Source of the DNA: Ovis canadensis
Lineage: Eukaryota; Chordata; Mammalia; Artiodactyla; Bovidae
DNA: 64,000 bases
Assembly: GCF_042477335.2 (NCBI RefSeq)
Contig: NC_091255.1
Span: 45,052,501-45,116,500, forward strand
Reading direction: 5' to 3'
Shown here: in pieces, positions 1 through 15,714 of the stretch
Position numbering within the stretch: the stretch's first letter is position 1
Layout of the letters: every line of letters begins with the position of its first letter
Made by a program: the position numbers and the translations under genes
The notes under the pieces: model-generated
What the model saw: the letters and a program-made list of their open reading frames with translations, nothing else
Database searches by the model: none
Told to the model about the DNA's origin: nothing

Positions 1-270
1 GCTGCTAAGTCGCTTCAGTCGTGTCTGACTCTGTGCAACCCCATAGACGGCAGCCCACCAGGCTCCACTGTCCCCGGGATTCTCTGGGCAAGAACACTGG
101 AATAGGTTGCCATTTCCTTCTCCAATGCACGAAAGTGAAAAGTGAAAGTGAAGTCACTGAGTCGTGTCCAACTCTCAGCGACCCCATGGACTGCAGCCCA
201 CCAGGCTCCTTTGTCCATGGGATTTTCCAGGCAAGAGTACTGGAGTGGGGTGCCATTGCCTTCTCTGCAG
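1..270 (-). repeat. Bov-A2 SINE (dimer), cut by the window edge
   Basis: Two Bov-A monomers in reverse: GACTCTGTGCAACCCCATAG..., then after an AAAGTGAAAAGTGAAAGTGA linker, GTCGTGTCCAACTCTCAGCG.... The left edge begins at the GCTGCTAAGTCGCTTCAGTC end, typical of this family. Confidence 0.92.
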
Positions 271-284
271 CTCCTCCTAGATGT

Positions 285-665
285 CTCAAAAACACTCAGA
301 CTCAGAATGGAGTTGATGGCAAAACCACTCTGGAGAACTACTTGCAGAATTTTCTAAAGCAGAACTCATGCCCACACCGTGGCTTGCAATCCGACTCCTC
401 GTGTCCAACAGCAGTGTGTACATATCTGCACCAAAGCCCATGAACAAGAATGCTCCCGGCAGCAAATTGGAAACTACCCAAATGCCCATCAACAGTAGAA
501 CAGATAAATAAATGTTGGCACATTCATTGCTAGAAGACCTACCTACAGTACTGAAAATGAATGATCTACAAATACATCCAACAATATGAATAAATTTCAC
601 AAACATTACGTTGAGCCAAAGAAGCCAGACATGAAGGCGTACACCCTGTGCAAAACTGAGCGGTC
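285..665 (+). repeat. Old L1 fragment (ORF2 3' end)
   Basis: AAATTGGAAACTACCCAAAT, GTAGAACAGATAAATAAATG and ACGTTGAGCCAAAGAAGCCA follow the order of the mammalian L1 ORF2 end. It is heavily mutated and not coding. Confidence 0.75.
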
Positions 666-734
666 TAGGAGCTCGGACCATGCTCACCTTGGGAAGCTGT
701 AGCTGAAGGTATTGGCAACGTTTGGTTTTGGGGG

Positions 735-861
735 TTTTTTTTGGCTGTGTTGTATCTTAGTTGTGGCATATGGGATCCAGTTCCCTGACCAGGAATGGAA
801 CCAGGCCCCCTGCCTTGGGAGCTCGGAATCTTAGCCACTGGACCACCAGGGAAGTCCCAGC
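735..861 (-). repeat. CHR-type SINE (tRNA-derived)
   Basis: Reverse copy ending in TCTTAGCCACTGGACCACCA and GGGAAGTCCC, with the mid-part CAGTTCCCTGACCAGGAATG. The family is shared by ruminants, hippos and whales. Confidence 0.88.
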
Positions 862-3110
862 ACTGGTGATGTTGTTTCTCAACCTGGTACTCACGCTGGG
901 AATAAACTCAGGTACAAGCCATGTTTGGTTTGCGCAAATCATTGATTACGGTTTGTGTACTTTTCTGCATAAATCTGATACTCTGATGAAAAGGTTAAAA
1001 AAAAACCAGGACAGGTGCTCTTCCTCATCAAGCACCCCCTCTCCCTGATGTTGTCTTTCCCTCAGATAATGGTCTCAACTTTGCACTCAGTTGCCGAAGT
1101 CAGCAGTTGGGTGAAACTCCATGCTATTCCCCTCTCCTTGTCACTCACAACCAAGCACTATCCATCTACCTTCTAACCATCTCTCAAATCCATCCACTTC
1201 TCTCCCCCTCTGCTGCCTCTTCCTTAACCCAGACACAGCTCCCCTTTTCTGCATCTGTAGCAGCCTCCCAGACTCCAAGCGTGTCCTTCTGATTCATCCG
1301 CACACAGCCAAGAGAGGAAAACTTCTGGAATGAAAATTCAATCTATTCTGGTTAAAATTTCTCAGCGAATCTCCATAGCCTCCAGCTAAATCCCACTGTC
1401 CTGCCCCAGAGTCCCAGGAGCTCTGTGTTCTGGGGCTCTGACTCCACAGCAGCTTCACCTACAGCCCCCAGCCTGTGCTGCCCCGTCCCAGTACATCCCT
1501 CGCTCACTGTAGTGAAACTGGCTGCACGGATATCCACTTCCCCCACTAAACCTGGACCTCCATGGGGGAGGCCATTGTGTCTTCCTTGTCCACTACTCCA
1601 TTCTCAGAACCTAATGTGGCAGAAGTGCAGGAAATATCTGTTGGATGGACAAAGGACTCCAGAAAGAAGAAAAACATCCAGGGGTGCACCTGCAAGGGAG
1701 TTGGAGAGGAGATAGAGGGAATTTCCCCTTTAACAGACAAGAGTCCTATAATCAAAACCTTAGAACATCAGAGATTGAAGGGACCTCAGAGGCCATCTAA
1801 TAATCCACTTTTTGATTTACAAAAGAGAAACCTAAGGGAAGGAGTCACTGGCTGGATAAGGATGGGTGGGAGGAGGGAGAGGTGGTAACTGCAGAGTAAG
1901 GCAAAGTCATGGTGAAAAGTGAATATTTAGTGTGGATAGGGCTTCTAAAATAAGTAAAGATAACATTCTTTCTGGGTGTGATGGGGGGACACTGCAGGTG
2001 GCCTGCTTTCCCAGGTCTACCAGAGTGCAGCTGGATACGCCTCCTCACAGTGACCACGAGGTGGCGCCAGCTCACCAGACAATGAAGAGAACAGGAGCTG
2101 GCCGGTTCACCCTCCGGCTGGGTCCTTCCTGAGTTCCTCCCCTCAGACCTGGCACTCTGTAAATCCAGCTGCTCCTACAGTGCCCAGGTGGCATAATATT
2201 TGGGCTCTAAGGAATCGCTTGCTTCAACAGAGAACATGTTCTCATACCAAAGAGAGGGTGTTCGATGGACTCTGAAGCATTGGCCAGCACTGCCCCTTCT
2301 CCCTCCTGCCAGCCTCCCAGAGGCATCAGACTGTCTGCCCTCCATCACCCCTCCACCAGCGGCAGGACTATGCCCAGGCTGACACCTGCTCATCTTGTTG
2401 GCTCAGGTGAGGCGCAATGGGTGGCAATAGTCCCACTGAATCCTCTGGCAACCTCACCACCCTGAGCTGGCAGGTGCCTGCCCAGCGGCTGGTAGCTCCA
2501 GTCTTGCTGGCCTGACGGGCCCCTTTGGGGCCACATGGCCTCATCTGGGAAGCTGCTTCTATCCTGGAGTGGGACAGCTTGATGCCGGAGCCTGCCCCAG
2601 GCCACCCCTTCCCCTAACCCTGCAAGCGTACCCAACCGAGATGATTCAGCCCCTCTCCAGTATTAGGGAGTCCTAGTTATTCTTTCATCAAACTTCTATT
2701 GAGTACTGAGGTTGTGTGTGCCAGGACCTGCCCTTGGTATTTAGAACATAGTAGTGAACCAAACAGATATGGTCCCTGGTGTCCCAGAGCACGGGCAATG
2801 GGGGATCAGATGCTAACTTCACATTACCAAACAATTATTTAATTGCTCTCTTCAGTCCCTAATGCTGCAGTTTAAATCTGCTTTTAGAACTCTCATGTTT
2901 TCATAGCAGAATGCAGCATAGAAACTATCCTAACATAACCCACCATCACCACCACGCTTTCATGATTCCAGGATTCCGAGCTCCCAACCCACTGCCCCTT
3001 CACTTTACTTAGGAGAGCCAGAAGGAGGGAAGGGAGTGAGGCTTCACTGAGGACCGTGTGAGTAAGGCAGACTTCTGTCTCTGCTTTACTTGGCGTTTCT
3101 CTGTCTCTGT
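862..3110. other. DLX3 distal upstream flank, no gene seen
   Basis: It holds old L2/MIR-type scraps (about 1755-1845 and 2680-2800), a CTCF-like motif at 2051 and otherwise unremarkable GC-moderate DNA. No convincing exon is present. Confidence 0.7.
2051..2069 (+). promoter_or_regulatory. CTCF-like motif, forward
   Basis: TGACCACGAGGTGGCGCCA matches the CTCF core CCASYAGRKGGCRS with one mismatch (G for Y). Occupancy is inferred only. Confidence 0.6.
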
Positions 3111-3116
3111 TGACGG

Positions 3117-3140
3117 GTGAATGAATGAATGAATGAACGA
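3117..3140 (+). repeat. (GAAT)n microsatellite
   Basis: GTGAATGAATGAATGAATGA followed by ACGAACGAA-like decay, about five units. Confidence 0.85.
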
Positions 3141-3189
3141 ACCCCCAAGAAGGGGCTTATCCAACTCTGGAGTGCTGGGGGCTCCAAAG

Positions 3190-3720
3190 CAGGCCCCGCC
3201 TACCTCCCCCGCTCCCATTCTGGGAGGGGGGCCGGCCCCGCCCAGTGCCCTTCCTGCCCCCAGCGCCGCGGGCTCTCCAGGCGCCCTCTTGGCACCAGAA
3301 CAGAGGGCATCCAGAGCGGGTGGCAACTCGCCCCGCCACGGGCTCGGAGCGGCCGGCGATAGGCGCTGGGGGGACGCGGAGATAGACAGACAGATAGCGC
3401 TCCCCAGGCCCAGCCCCCGCCCCCACCTTTCCCACGCCGAGGCCTCTCCACTTGGGCCTGGCGGGCACTCCTGCCCCTTGCACCCAGGACTGTGGCCTTC
3501 TGTCTTCGCCAACGGCAGCTCTCAAAGCCCCGAGAACCCTGACAGCCTACCCTGGCGGTCTGGCTTTGGAAAGGGGCACAGAGCCTCTTCCAAAGCTTTC
3601 TTCCAAAGCACGCTTTTCCACCGGACAGAGTCTTCGGAAGAGACCCCTCCTCCGGGCTGGGCAAGACTTGGGGATGCTGGCGAGCCAAAGACTGACCAGA
3701 AGGTGGCGCGCTGGCACTGT
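3190..3720. other. Small CpG-rich patch upstream of DLX3
   Basis: CpGs are enriched at about 3195-3440, about 2 kb upstream of the DLX3 start, with a CTCF-like motif at its right edge (3696-3709). Frames are open on both strands without a convincing protein, so no gene is called. Confidence 0.5.
3693..3710 (+). promoter_or_regulatory. CTCF-like motif, forward
   Basis: TGACCAGAAGGTGGCGCG matches CCASYAGRKGGCRS with one mismatch (A for Y). It lies 1.7 kb upstream of the DLX3 ATG, in the same orientation as the motif at 2051. Confidence 0.6.
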
Positions 3721-3799
3721 GCGTCCTGGGACAAGTTAGCCCGGTCAGGCAGGGGAAGAGGACCGGAGAATTGACCGCGGAGCCCTGTGTGAAGGTTGT

Positions 3800-4935
3800 C
3801 ATGCAACTAGGAACTGATATTTGGAAGAGACTCCTTCTCCACACAACAGAGGAAGACGGAGAACAGAATCGAAAGTGGAATGGATAAATGAGCTAAAGCT
3901 TTGGGAGCAGTTTGGATGACTTAGAAAGCTGGCCTTGTGGGCCAGACAGAACTAGGAGGTGGGAGTCCCAAGGGAAGAGAGCCTCTTTCTTAGGGGGGAC
4001 AGGGTTCAGTGGAGCACCATGGTTCTCAACTACCTGAGGTTGAGAAGGTGCTGAGAGTTTTATGTGCATCTGTATACAACTACAAATTCACACACAGACA
4101 CCCCATCCCATGGCCCTCCACTCACACTACTTTCCGACTCCCATACACACTGGCTCACTCTCACATGCATGCTCTTGCACTCGAGTGCGTTCTCGGCATG
4201 AACGTGGACTCTGTATGTGCTGCAGAACACATGAATCCCCACATCACACACCCCTGATCTCTGAAAATGCTCACTCTGTCTGGATATTACAAGTCCCAGA
4301 AGCACAGAATCTGCCCCCAAACTTACTGAAGCACAGAGAGCCAGCCTGTGTCCCACCCATCTTCATGGGGACCATATTCTTTCCCACAAGCCTAGGTCAT
4401 CTCTGAAACTTTTGGAGACAAATTTAACATCACTACACACAGGCTGTGCACCTCCTGGAGCTTCCCTGGACCCAGTGATGACTTTTTTAGGCCTGAAGCA
4501 CTTTTGTCTGATGGACCTCTTCATTCATCAAAAACATTTTTTAAAGTTACATTTTGTGATTGCATTGCTGTTAAAATGATATAGTAATATATATTCAAAC
4601 TTTTTCTTTAACTTATTTTTTTTTCTTTTCTTCTAATTAAAAAAAGAAAAAAACAGAACATTTTCATGAGCCTGGGTCCTGCCACTTTGGGCATGTTCGT
4701 CTGCCCATCATTTGCCCCGCCACCCCACACACCTTGAACCACCTACCTCACAGACACCCAGCGGGCAAATTCCCCTCCTCTATGGCACCTGAGCCCACCT
4801 TCCACTCACAGGCAGAGAGACAGACAGACGGACAGACCTGGGGACTCTTGCAGAGATACCCTTGTCCAACTCTTTCCTCCAGGAACACTGAGGGGTTATC
4901 TGGGCTGGGGAAGGGATCCACAGGAGGAGGAACAG
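3800..4935. other. DLX3 proximal upstream flank, no gene seen
   Basis: A CA/CT-rich low-complexity stretch (about 4078-4255) and an AT-rich stretch (about 4530-4660) lie here. No promoter other than the one at 5087 was recognised. Confidence 0.65.
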
Positions 4936-4937
4936 AG

Positions 4938-5018
4938 GGGTCTGTGTGAGTGTGTGAGAGAGAGAGAGAGTGTGTGAGTGTACGTGTGTGTGAGTGTATG
5001 TGTGTTTGTGTGTTGAGT
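4938..5018 (+). repeat. (GT)n/(GA)n microsatellite beside the DLX3 promoter
   Basis: Alternating GTGTGTGAGTGTGTGAGAGA units extend for about 80 bases and end about 70 bases before the CCAAT box. Confidence 0.9.
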
Positions 5019-5086
5019 AACAACAAAGAATGAGAGAGAAACGAAAGAGCGCAAGAGCATGTTTTGCCTGGAAGGCAAGACTTGCA

Positions 5087-5139
5087 GCCAATCAGAGCGC
5101 TGGGGCCTCCCTCTGCGACTCCACTATTGAGTCTATAAC
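5087..5139 (+). promoter_or_regulatory. DLX3 core promoter: CCAAT box and TATA-like element
   Basis: A GCCAATCAG box lies at 5087-5095 and a TATA-like TCTATAAC at 5132-5139, about 40 bases apart, just upstream of the CpG island. This spacing predicts transcription starting near 5160-5175, giving a 5' UTR of about 220 bases. The mouse Dlx3 promoter is known to depend on a proximal CCAAT box bound by NF-Y together with Sp1 sites. The start site itself is inferred. Confidence 0.7.
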
Positions 5140-5164
5140 CGGCTGGCCGGGCGGAGCTGGCAGC

Positions 5165-8859
<3,695 letters not shown>

Positions 8860-10365
8860 GCACCTACCCATCCTGAACCTCTCACGAAGGAACCCCGGGA
8901 CCAGGCAGAAGGCGCCTCCGTCCTAGCTGACACTCAGGAATCATCGAGGAGCACAGGGGAAAGGACATCCCTTCCCCCTTCCCTTGCCCCTTCTTCCAGG
9001 GACCCAAGAGCTTCCAGAGGAAATTTACATGGACCAAGGATGCCCCCTGAACCTCCCACTCCCTGCCTAGACACTGGGGTGCCCCTCCAGATGTTTGGGC
9101 ACTCCACTCCAGCTGGGACAGCTGTTCCCCTTCTGCTCCAAGAGCCTGGATTGGCTTCAAATGGCTCATCACCTCCCAGATTCTAAATCTTAGTACTCAG
9201 TCCCCAGACTGGATTCCTTGGGTACTGGGGAGACTGTGGAGTGTGCGCAGGTCAGGCTTGGGCTGGGGCACCAGGCACTGTGGATCCCAGGACCTGCCAG
9301 GCCCAAGATCCTCCCCCAAGCCACCTGTGGCTGTCTCCTTCCTGAGCATCCCCTCTGCCAAAAAGACATTGGACCGTGAGACTGGGACTCAGGGTGGGGA
9401 CCTCAGCGAGCCTTGCCCTGAACTTCTAGCCCTCATTTAAGATTTGAGGGTTACACCAAAGAAAAGCCCCAAGTAAGGGAAGCTTTTAATATTTGTGGCT
9501 TTAGAGAGAAGAATTCAAAGAGCACCTCGCCTCCCCCACTCTGGTCGAAGAGGAGGGGTGGGTCCCAGGCAGCCTTCCCGACCACCCATTTCTTCTCCCA
9601 TGTACAGGACTTTGCACAACTTTGGTTTCAAAAGCTGTTGAAAAATAGGAAGACAAAGGGCATTGTTAACAGTTAGGACCAATCTCCCCTGCGTGGGCAC
9701 CTCTGCTCACCCCCATGCCCCCACCCCGCCTCTTCCCACCTCTTCCTCTCCTCCAGTAAGCTGGCGCCAAACCCCAAATCTCCAAGGAGACACACCAGGA
9801 AAGCAAACCCCCAAACACCCCCTTTCCGGTGGCCTTGGAAACAGATTGTTCCCGCCAAGACAGAGAATGTCGGGTGAGGTGCACTGTGTTATAACTCGGT
9901 ACCTTTAGGGGTGAGGGGGTGGCTGTCTGAAAGGCTGGTAGCACTGGCTCTTCCTGGCCCAAATGTCCCCCCAGAGCTAACTTTCCTCCACCCCTGATGT
10001 GGTCAAACATCGAAGAAGAGGAGGGGTAGAGGACTCTAGCTATATATATAGTATGTTTTTTTTTTTTAAAGCAACAGAGAGAAGCAGCCTCCTCCCTCCT
10101 GTGGTTTCCTATTTATGTGGCCCTTTCCTCCTGGACATACCTGCCTGTGCGCAGTGAGCTGAGAGAAACAGAGATGTGGGCTCCGGCTGGATTTGGGTTT
10201 GGTGGGAGGCGCAGGCGTGAGGAGAGACATGGTGGATCTCAAAGAGTCCCACCCCAGGGGGACGGGAACGAAGCCAGCTCCCACCCTCTCCCAGCCTTCT
10301 CATTTCTGCTTTCTTATTGGACTCACCTTTATATATAACATTAATAAAAAAGAAGAAAATAACCA
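8860..10365 (+). other. DLX3: DLX3 3' untranslated region
   Basis: About 1.5 kb follows the stop codon before a canonical AATAAA, in line with the long 3' UTR known for DLX3 mRNA. It holds no recognised repeats, which suggests constraint, and includes TATATATATA followed by a T-run at about 10040-10068. Confidence 0.75.
10343..10348 (+). terminator. DLX3 poly(A) signal AATAAA
   Basis: AATAAA lies in ACATTAATAAAAAAGAAG, about 1.48 kb after the stop codon; cleavage is expected 15-25 bases downstream. It is the first clean canonical signal in this 3' UTR. Confidence 0.7.
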
Positions 10366-12250
10366 CTGAGCTCTTTGAACTGGAGGCTAGAGGCAGGCAG
10401 CTCTCAGGGGAGGGCTGGGAGTCAGGAAAGTTGTTTGGTGGGGAAGGACCTCTGAGCAGGGGTTCCTAAGAGATTCAGAGCCCTGGGGACCTACTGCTGG
10501 GGCTCTGAGCTCAAGAGCTGAGTTGGGCTTGGCCAGGGGGCACAGATGCTCCTGACCGCACGGCTGGCCCGACAGTCTGGGAAATGGAAGCTCCCAGCCC
10601 TTGGCCTCCCTGACTCCACTCTGCTTGGCACCCCTTGTCGGTGTGATTTAGCAGCCCTCCACTGCTGCCGCTGCTGGGTCACCTCAGGGCTGCTCTTTGA
10701 TCCTGGGCTCACACACAGACATGCTTGCACACATACTTGTGTAACCCCCTGCCTCCATGCCCAGGCATTTCCTTACCACCCACCCTTCTGTCTGTCCCTT
10801 TCAGTTGGAGGTGAGGGCAAGGCCTTAGGCAGGGAGAACACCACTGCTCCCACAGCTGGCAGGGACCTCAGGCCATTGAGATCCAGGCTGGGCCATGGCA
10901 ACAGACAAGGGGGGTTCCACACTGACCTTCTCAGAGAGTGCTTCGGCCCTGACTCACGGACGGCCTAGGCCAGCAGTGCTGCCCGCCCCCTCCTCTTCCA
11001 GCTGCCCAACTCCAAGACTGGGGAGACAGAGCTGGAGGGGGCAGTGGGAACGGAAGCATGCGTGAGCAAACATCTTGGCCCAGATGGGAGACACAGATGG
11101 GATTCATGCACACGCTGTGAAGCCACCTCTTACACATGTACCAAGACTCACATCTCTCCACCATCACGCATACATGGACTCATGTTGTCCTCTGAGGCCA
11201 GATACACAGATCTGAGTGCACACCTGAGACACATTAGCATCACACAAATAGACAAACAGCACTCCAAAGGAGTGTGTATCAAAGGATACACAGGTGCACG
11301 CACACACACAGCAGAGACTGCGCCCTGTACTGGAAAAAGTCTAGAATGGAGACTCAGCAACACCATCCAGCAGTCAGGGTGACCCAGCTCAGCCTGGAAA
11401 CTCCCTGTCGGAATCTCGGTTTCTCACCTGTCGAATGGGAACAACAATCCCCACCCTTCCAGGCTTCTGGGGCGACTGTGAGCCACAAAGCAGAATAAGG
11501 ATGAGGAAGCAGAACAGAAGGGCCCTGTGGAACTGCAGGACTCCAGAACCTGGGGACCTCCAGCCTCCACCTTACCCTCCTGCCTCTCAGAAAATAGGCC
11601 TCCCCTCCCCCTTGCCTGAGGCTGGCGGAAGGGAGGAGGGCCTCCAGCCCACGGACGCCAGCCGGGCTGGCAAGGGTTAAGTGGCAGCTGCCAGGCGGGG
11701 CTGAGCTGAGCAGTTTGGGTTGAGGGCTGCGTGCAGGCAGGAGCAGCGAGGCGGCAGCCGGGCAGACTTGCTGGAGACACTGCATTTTATTAGGGCTGGG
11801 CTGCCAGCAAAGGGAGGGAGAGGGAAAAAAAGGGCAGAAAGAGAGAGGAAGGAAGGAGGGAGGCTGGGCGGGCAGGCTGGCTGGCGGGCTGCTTCGGGAT
11901 GAAAGGATGTTGTAAGCTCCTAATTCCTCCCTGCTCATCCCTGCTCTGTCAGGCTGGATTAACTGCCCGGGTGACCTCCCTCAGGGTCAGCCCCACCCCT
12001 GACCTCCGCTTCTTCCTCTCCTCACCTCCAGGCCAAGCAGGTCACCCTCCTCACCAGCCTAGGGTGGGGCGTGGGGGGCCATGGGGACAGGTGCTTAGGT
12101 GGGGGACCTGGCAGAGTGCCTGGGTGGGGCAGCTGAGCCCATCTTCTGCCAGGTGCTTCTTGACTACACCCATTGCCTCGTGACAACCTTCAGAGAAGAA
12201 GAGGGGGGCGAGGGAACCCCAGTCTGCCCCGAGGGTCACTGTTCTCCAAA
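10366..12250. other. DLX3 downstream flank, no gene seen
   Basis: GC-rich DNA without recognised young repeats; CA-rich low complexity at about 10710-10745 and 11130-11315. It contains the candidate element at 11640-11970. Confidence 0.65.
11640..11970. promoter_or_regulatory. Candidate cis-regulatory element, DLX3 3' flank
   Basis: Repeat-free DNA with a CAGCTG E-box, TTTTATTAGG, CTCCTAATTCC and GGATTAAC cores within about 330 bases, 1.3 kb beyond the DLX3 poly(A) signal. This is a by-eye call with no conservation data. Confidence 0.3.
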
Positions 12251-12254
12251 CCTT

Positions 12255-12610
12255 AGTAAGGGCTGGATTTGCTAAACCCATATTCTGTGCCAAGCACGTT
12301 ACATGGGATCCTCAAAACAGCCTGGGAGGTGGGTGGTATAGTGCCCATTTTTCAGATGGGGAAACAGGCTCATCTGAGAGGTCCAATCTCCATCAAGGTT
12401 ACATAATTATGTGCATGTTCAGTTGCTCAGTCGTGTCCAATGCTTTGCAACCCCACGAACTGTAGGCCACCAGGCTCCTCTGTCCATGGGATCTTCCAGG
12501 CAAGAATACTGGAGTGGGTTGCCATTTCTACTCCAAGAGATCTTCCCGGCCCAGAGATACATAACTAATACGTGGCAATGCTGGGATTTGAATGCTGGTC
12601 TGTCTGGAGA
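12255..12610 (-). repeat. MIR interrupted by a SINE
   Basis: Reverse MIR (CATTTTTCAGATGGGGAAAC ... CAAGGTTACATAA), resuming after the Bov-tA as ACATAACTAATACGTGGCAA. Confidence 0.75.
12410..12557 (-). repeat. Bov-tA-type SINE nested in the MIR
   Basis: CAGTTGCTCAGTCGTGTCCA to TTGCCATTTCTACTCCAAGA in reverse. Target-site duplication: TACATAATTA (12400-12409) against TACATAACTA (12558-12567). Confidence 0.9.
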
Positions 12611-12814
12611 ATGGGTGCTCTTTGTGGGCTTTTCTGCAGCACAGTTTACTAAAATGCCCAGGGCAGGGTGTCAGAGAGCTGAGTAGCTCTGCCTACCCCA
12701 GCCCTCCAGCCTTCCTTCCTGGGTTCTTCCCTGGGAGACGTCTGTGGGGAGGGGCTGGGCTTCTTCCCCAGGGCTGATCCTTGGAAAAGCTTGATGCTGG
12801 ATTCAGGAATGTGC

Positions 12815-13030
12815 ATGCTGGAGTCAGCTGACCTGGGGTGAATCCTGCCTCCACCACTGACTGTGTGATCTTGAGCAAATCCTTTAACCTTCCTAAGCCT
12901 CAGTATTTGCATCTATAGCATAGGAATAATGCTACCTGCCTAGCAGGTAGTTGTTGAGAGGACTAAATGGATAGTGTGTATAAAATGTTTCACAAGGTAC
13001 ACAGCACATAGCGAGTACTGCTCAGTATAC
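12815..13030 (+). repeat. MIR
   Basis: CTGCCTCCACCACTGACTGT, TTAACCTTCCTAAGCCTCAG and TAGTTGTTGAGAGGACTAAA in consensus order. Confidence 0.82.
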
Positions 13031-13179
13031 CAAGCTGCTGTTGACGATGGTGACAGGGTGATGGGGCTTACTGCCCACCTTGACTCCTGCCCCATCCCAC
13101 CCTCAATGCCAGTGATTCAGACCCAGCCCCCTGGCTGCACTTGCCACGTTGTTGATCTGCCCATTTCTAGGTGCACTCC

Positions 13180-13520
13180 AAAAAGGAGTGAGTCAACCTC
13201 ATGTTTTCTGAGCACCTTCTCTATTTCACGCACTCTTCTAGGCACTGGTGCCACAGATGACTGAGGCCTGGGCAAGGAGGCACAGATCTGGGTGAGGAGC
13301 TCCAGGGTCAGAAGCAGGGACTACCCTGGAGAGGCCCCCAGCTGGGCAAACCTGACACAGCCAAGGGGGTTGGGTGAGTTGTCAGAGGAAAGGGGCAGGG
13401 CAGCTGGTGGCGGGTGGGAAGGAAACATGGAAAGGCTTCGTAGGGGAGGCAGCATTTGAATTGTGCCTTGAAAAAAGGACAGCAGCATGAGAGGCAGAGA
13501 TGGGGGTCTGGGAACATACT
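13180..13520. repeat. L2/MIR-type ancient fragments
   Basis: TTTTCTGAGCACCTTCTCTA ... TCTAGGCACTGGTG and AGGCAGCATTTGAATTGTGC are typical decayed fragments of this kind; the exact family is uncertain. Confidence 0.5.
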
Positions 13521-13524
13521 CCCT

Positions 13525-15710
13525 GGAGATCCCACCTGCAGAATAACTCCCCTCCCAGGACTCATGGGACGCAAGGGAAGGAGACTTGTGGGGGAGCCTT
13601 GAGGGCTTCTTGAATTGGCTAGAGCTTATGCTAAAGGGAGGGGTGGCACAGACCCAGAGAGTTCTTAAATACTTCCCTGGATGCCAAGCTCAGGGAAGGG
13701 TCAGGACCTGGCATTTGCCAGCCCCTCAGACATGCTGGGAGCCATCCTGACTCTGAGAGCCTGGAGAAAGAAAGCCCCTGCCCCTATACTGGGAGGAGAG
13801 GGCTCATGCCCTTCTTTCTTGCGGAAATGGATGAGAAGGATGATCTCTATCCTTGTCTCTGAGGCCCCTCCCTTTAAGGGTCCTGGATACTTCACCCCAG
13901 TTCAGCCTCCACACTCCACCTGCCTCAGCAACCATCACTACCACCTACTCCCCTGGCCAGCGGAGCTCCCACCCCTGCCGGAAAGGGGATTCCAGGCACC
14001 GAGACCGGACACTTGATGTGCAGCCTCCCCACCTAGGTGAGGGCTCTGGTTGGCTAAGTCAGGCTGAATTGCATCAACCATGCCTGGAGGGGATGGCAGA
14101 GGAGGGCTGGGGGAGAACGAAGGGGGGAGGAGAAGGGAGAGCCTTCAGCCAGCACCCTGGCCTCTGTTTTTCCAGCTTTAATTGCAGCGTTAATCACCTT
14201 AATAAGCTGTTTACCAACCACCCAGCAGCCTGAGACTGGGAGGTTTAGAAGCCAAAAAGTGCTTGGAGATGAGTTTCCTGAGCCCCAGGGAAGAGGGGCA
14301 GGAGGACAGTGCTGATGGGGGCCTTGGTGGGGCTTGCGGCAGAGGAAGCAGATGGGGGGCTGGCAGAGAAGGCTGGGGGAGTCAGGAAGGCCAGCCTCCA
14401 GCTCTTTGCAGGGGCCCAGACCCTCTGCCCCAGAAGCCCTTGAGTCAGTCCTCAGGGAAACCTTCCCAGACCTGCAGCCCAGGTCCCCAGCCCCCGTCTT
14501 TCTCCTTTGTCACTCAGCCTGCTAGTCACTGCTAACTGGATGACTCTTCTCTTTCCAGGCCCCTAGTCCTAGCTCTGTGGAGGCAGAGCCTATGTGTCAC
14601 CTTTACTGTCTTGTCCCCAGCTCAGAGCACTGGGCAGGGACGGGGAGGGTTGCTGAGCTGCAAAGCAAGGGGCATGGGGATGTCTTTCATACCAAGGTCC
14701 CTGGGGGTAGGGCTTTGAACTGGGATATAAAGCATGGGGACAGGGGCTTGGGTATGTTCACTCTGTGCTCATCATGCTGGCTGGAGAGCAGGATTTCAGT
14801 GGACGTCAACTGCCCAGGTGAATATGTGAAGCCTGCCCTTGGGATCCCTCATACAATCCCTCCCACTCCCATTAGATGAGGGATTGTGGAGCTGAGAGGG
14901 GAATGATAACTGCCTCCCGCTCTCAGCTGTTGAGGGCCAACCAGACAATGAGAGGAACACCCAGCACCCAATCACTAGCTGCTTGGTGAGCAACGTAGGA
15001 GCTAAGAGTAGCTGCAGCCTCAATGGTCATCATCGCAGCTACTCGTCCATTGGGAAGTGTCTCCTGAGAGGCTGTATGTCTTGCCCAAAGTCACATAGCA
15101 AAGGAGGGGCAGTGAATTTAGGAGACCTCCTGGCAAAGGAGAGACTTTGGGATTGGTCTGTTGAGCCCCAAGGTGGGCTGTCTGAGAGAAGGAGTGACGT
15201 TGGAATCCGGGGCAGCTAGGATAGACACCCTGGCAGGAGGCAAAGCTGGGGAGGGGGCTGAGTGGGGAGGGGCCTCAAGGCCCAAATGCCTGGGTTGTCT
15301 CCTGGAGCAAGTGTGAGCAGGACTGGCAGTATATGCTGAGTGAGCAGGGACCCGAAATTCACACCCTGGAGGATTGGCTGGAACGGGGGAGGGGGTGCTT
15401 CCCAACCCAGGCAGTTCAGCTTATACCTGGCAAATTGGTGGCAGCAGCATCGTGCCCTTCCCTGCACACTGAGGGCATCTGGCCACCTCCTGCGGCACTT
15501 GTGGCATGGTCCCACACCCACCCCTGGGACCAGTCAGGCCCGCCCTTAGTTCAGGAATCATCAGTGGTGCTGGGTAGGGGGGAGCGGTGACATGCCTTCA
15601 GCTAAGAGAGGGTAAGGGGAAGCTGAGGACAGCAAGAAGCCACAAGAAGCAGGAGTCTGGCTGGTAAGGAAGGAAGTCTCTCAAACGCAGACTCAGATCC
15701 TCCCGAGATC
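13525..15710. other. Intergenic DNA, no gene seen
   Basis: GC-rich and largely repeat-free apart from a short MIR piece at about 15060-15120 (GCCCAAAGTCACATAGCAAA). It holds the candidate enhancer core at 14165-14230. Confidence 0.65.
14165..14230. promoter_or_regulatory. Candidate DLX3-DLX4 intergenic enhancer core
   Basis: Four AT cores, TTTAATTG, GTTAATCA, CTTAATAAG and a forkhead-type TGTTTACC, are packed into about 45 bases inside GC-rich, repeat-free DNA. Intergenic enhancers shared by the two genes are known in mouse and fish; equivalence is inferred. Confidence 0.4.
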
Positions 15711-15714
15711 AGGC

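Noticed and set aside
3133-3844. Overlapping frames of more than 200 codons on both strands upstream of DLX3
   Set aside because: Several frames are open at once because the patch is GC-rich; the products are Pro/Gly/Arg-rich with no domain or splice structure.
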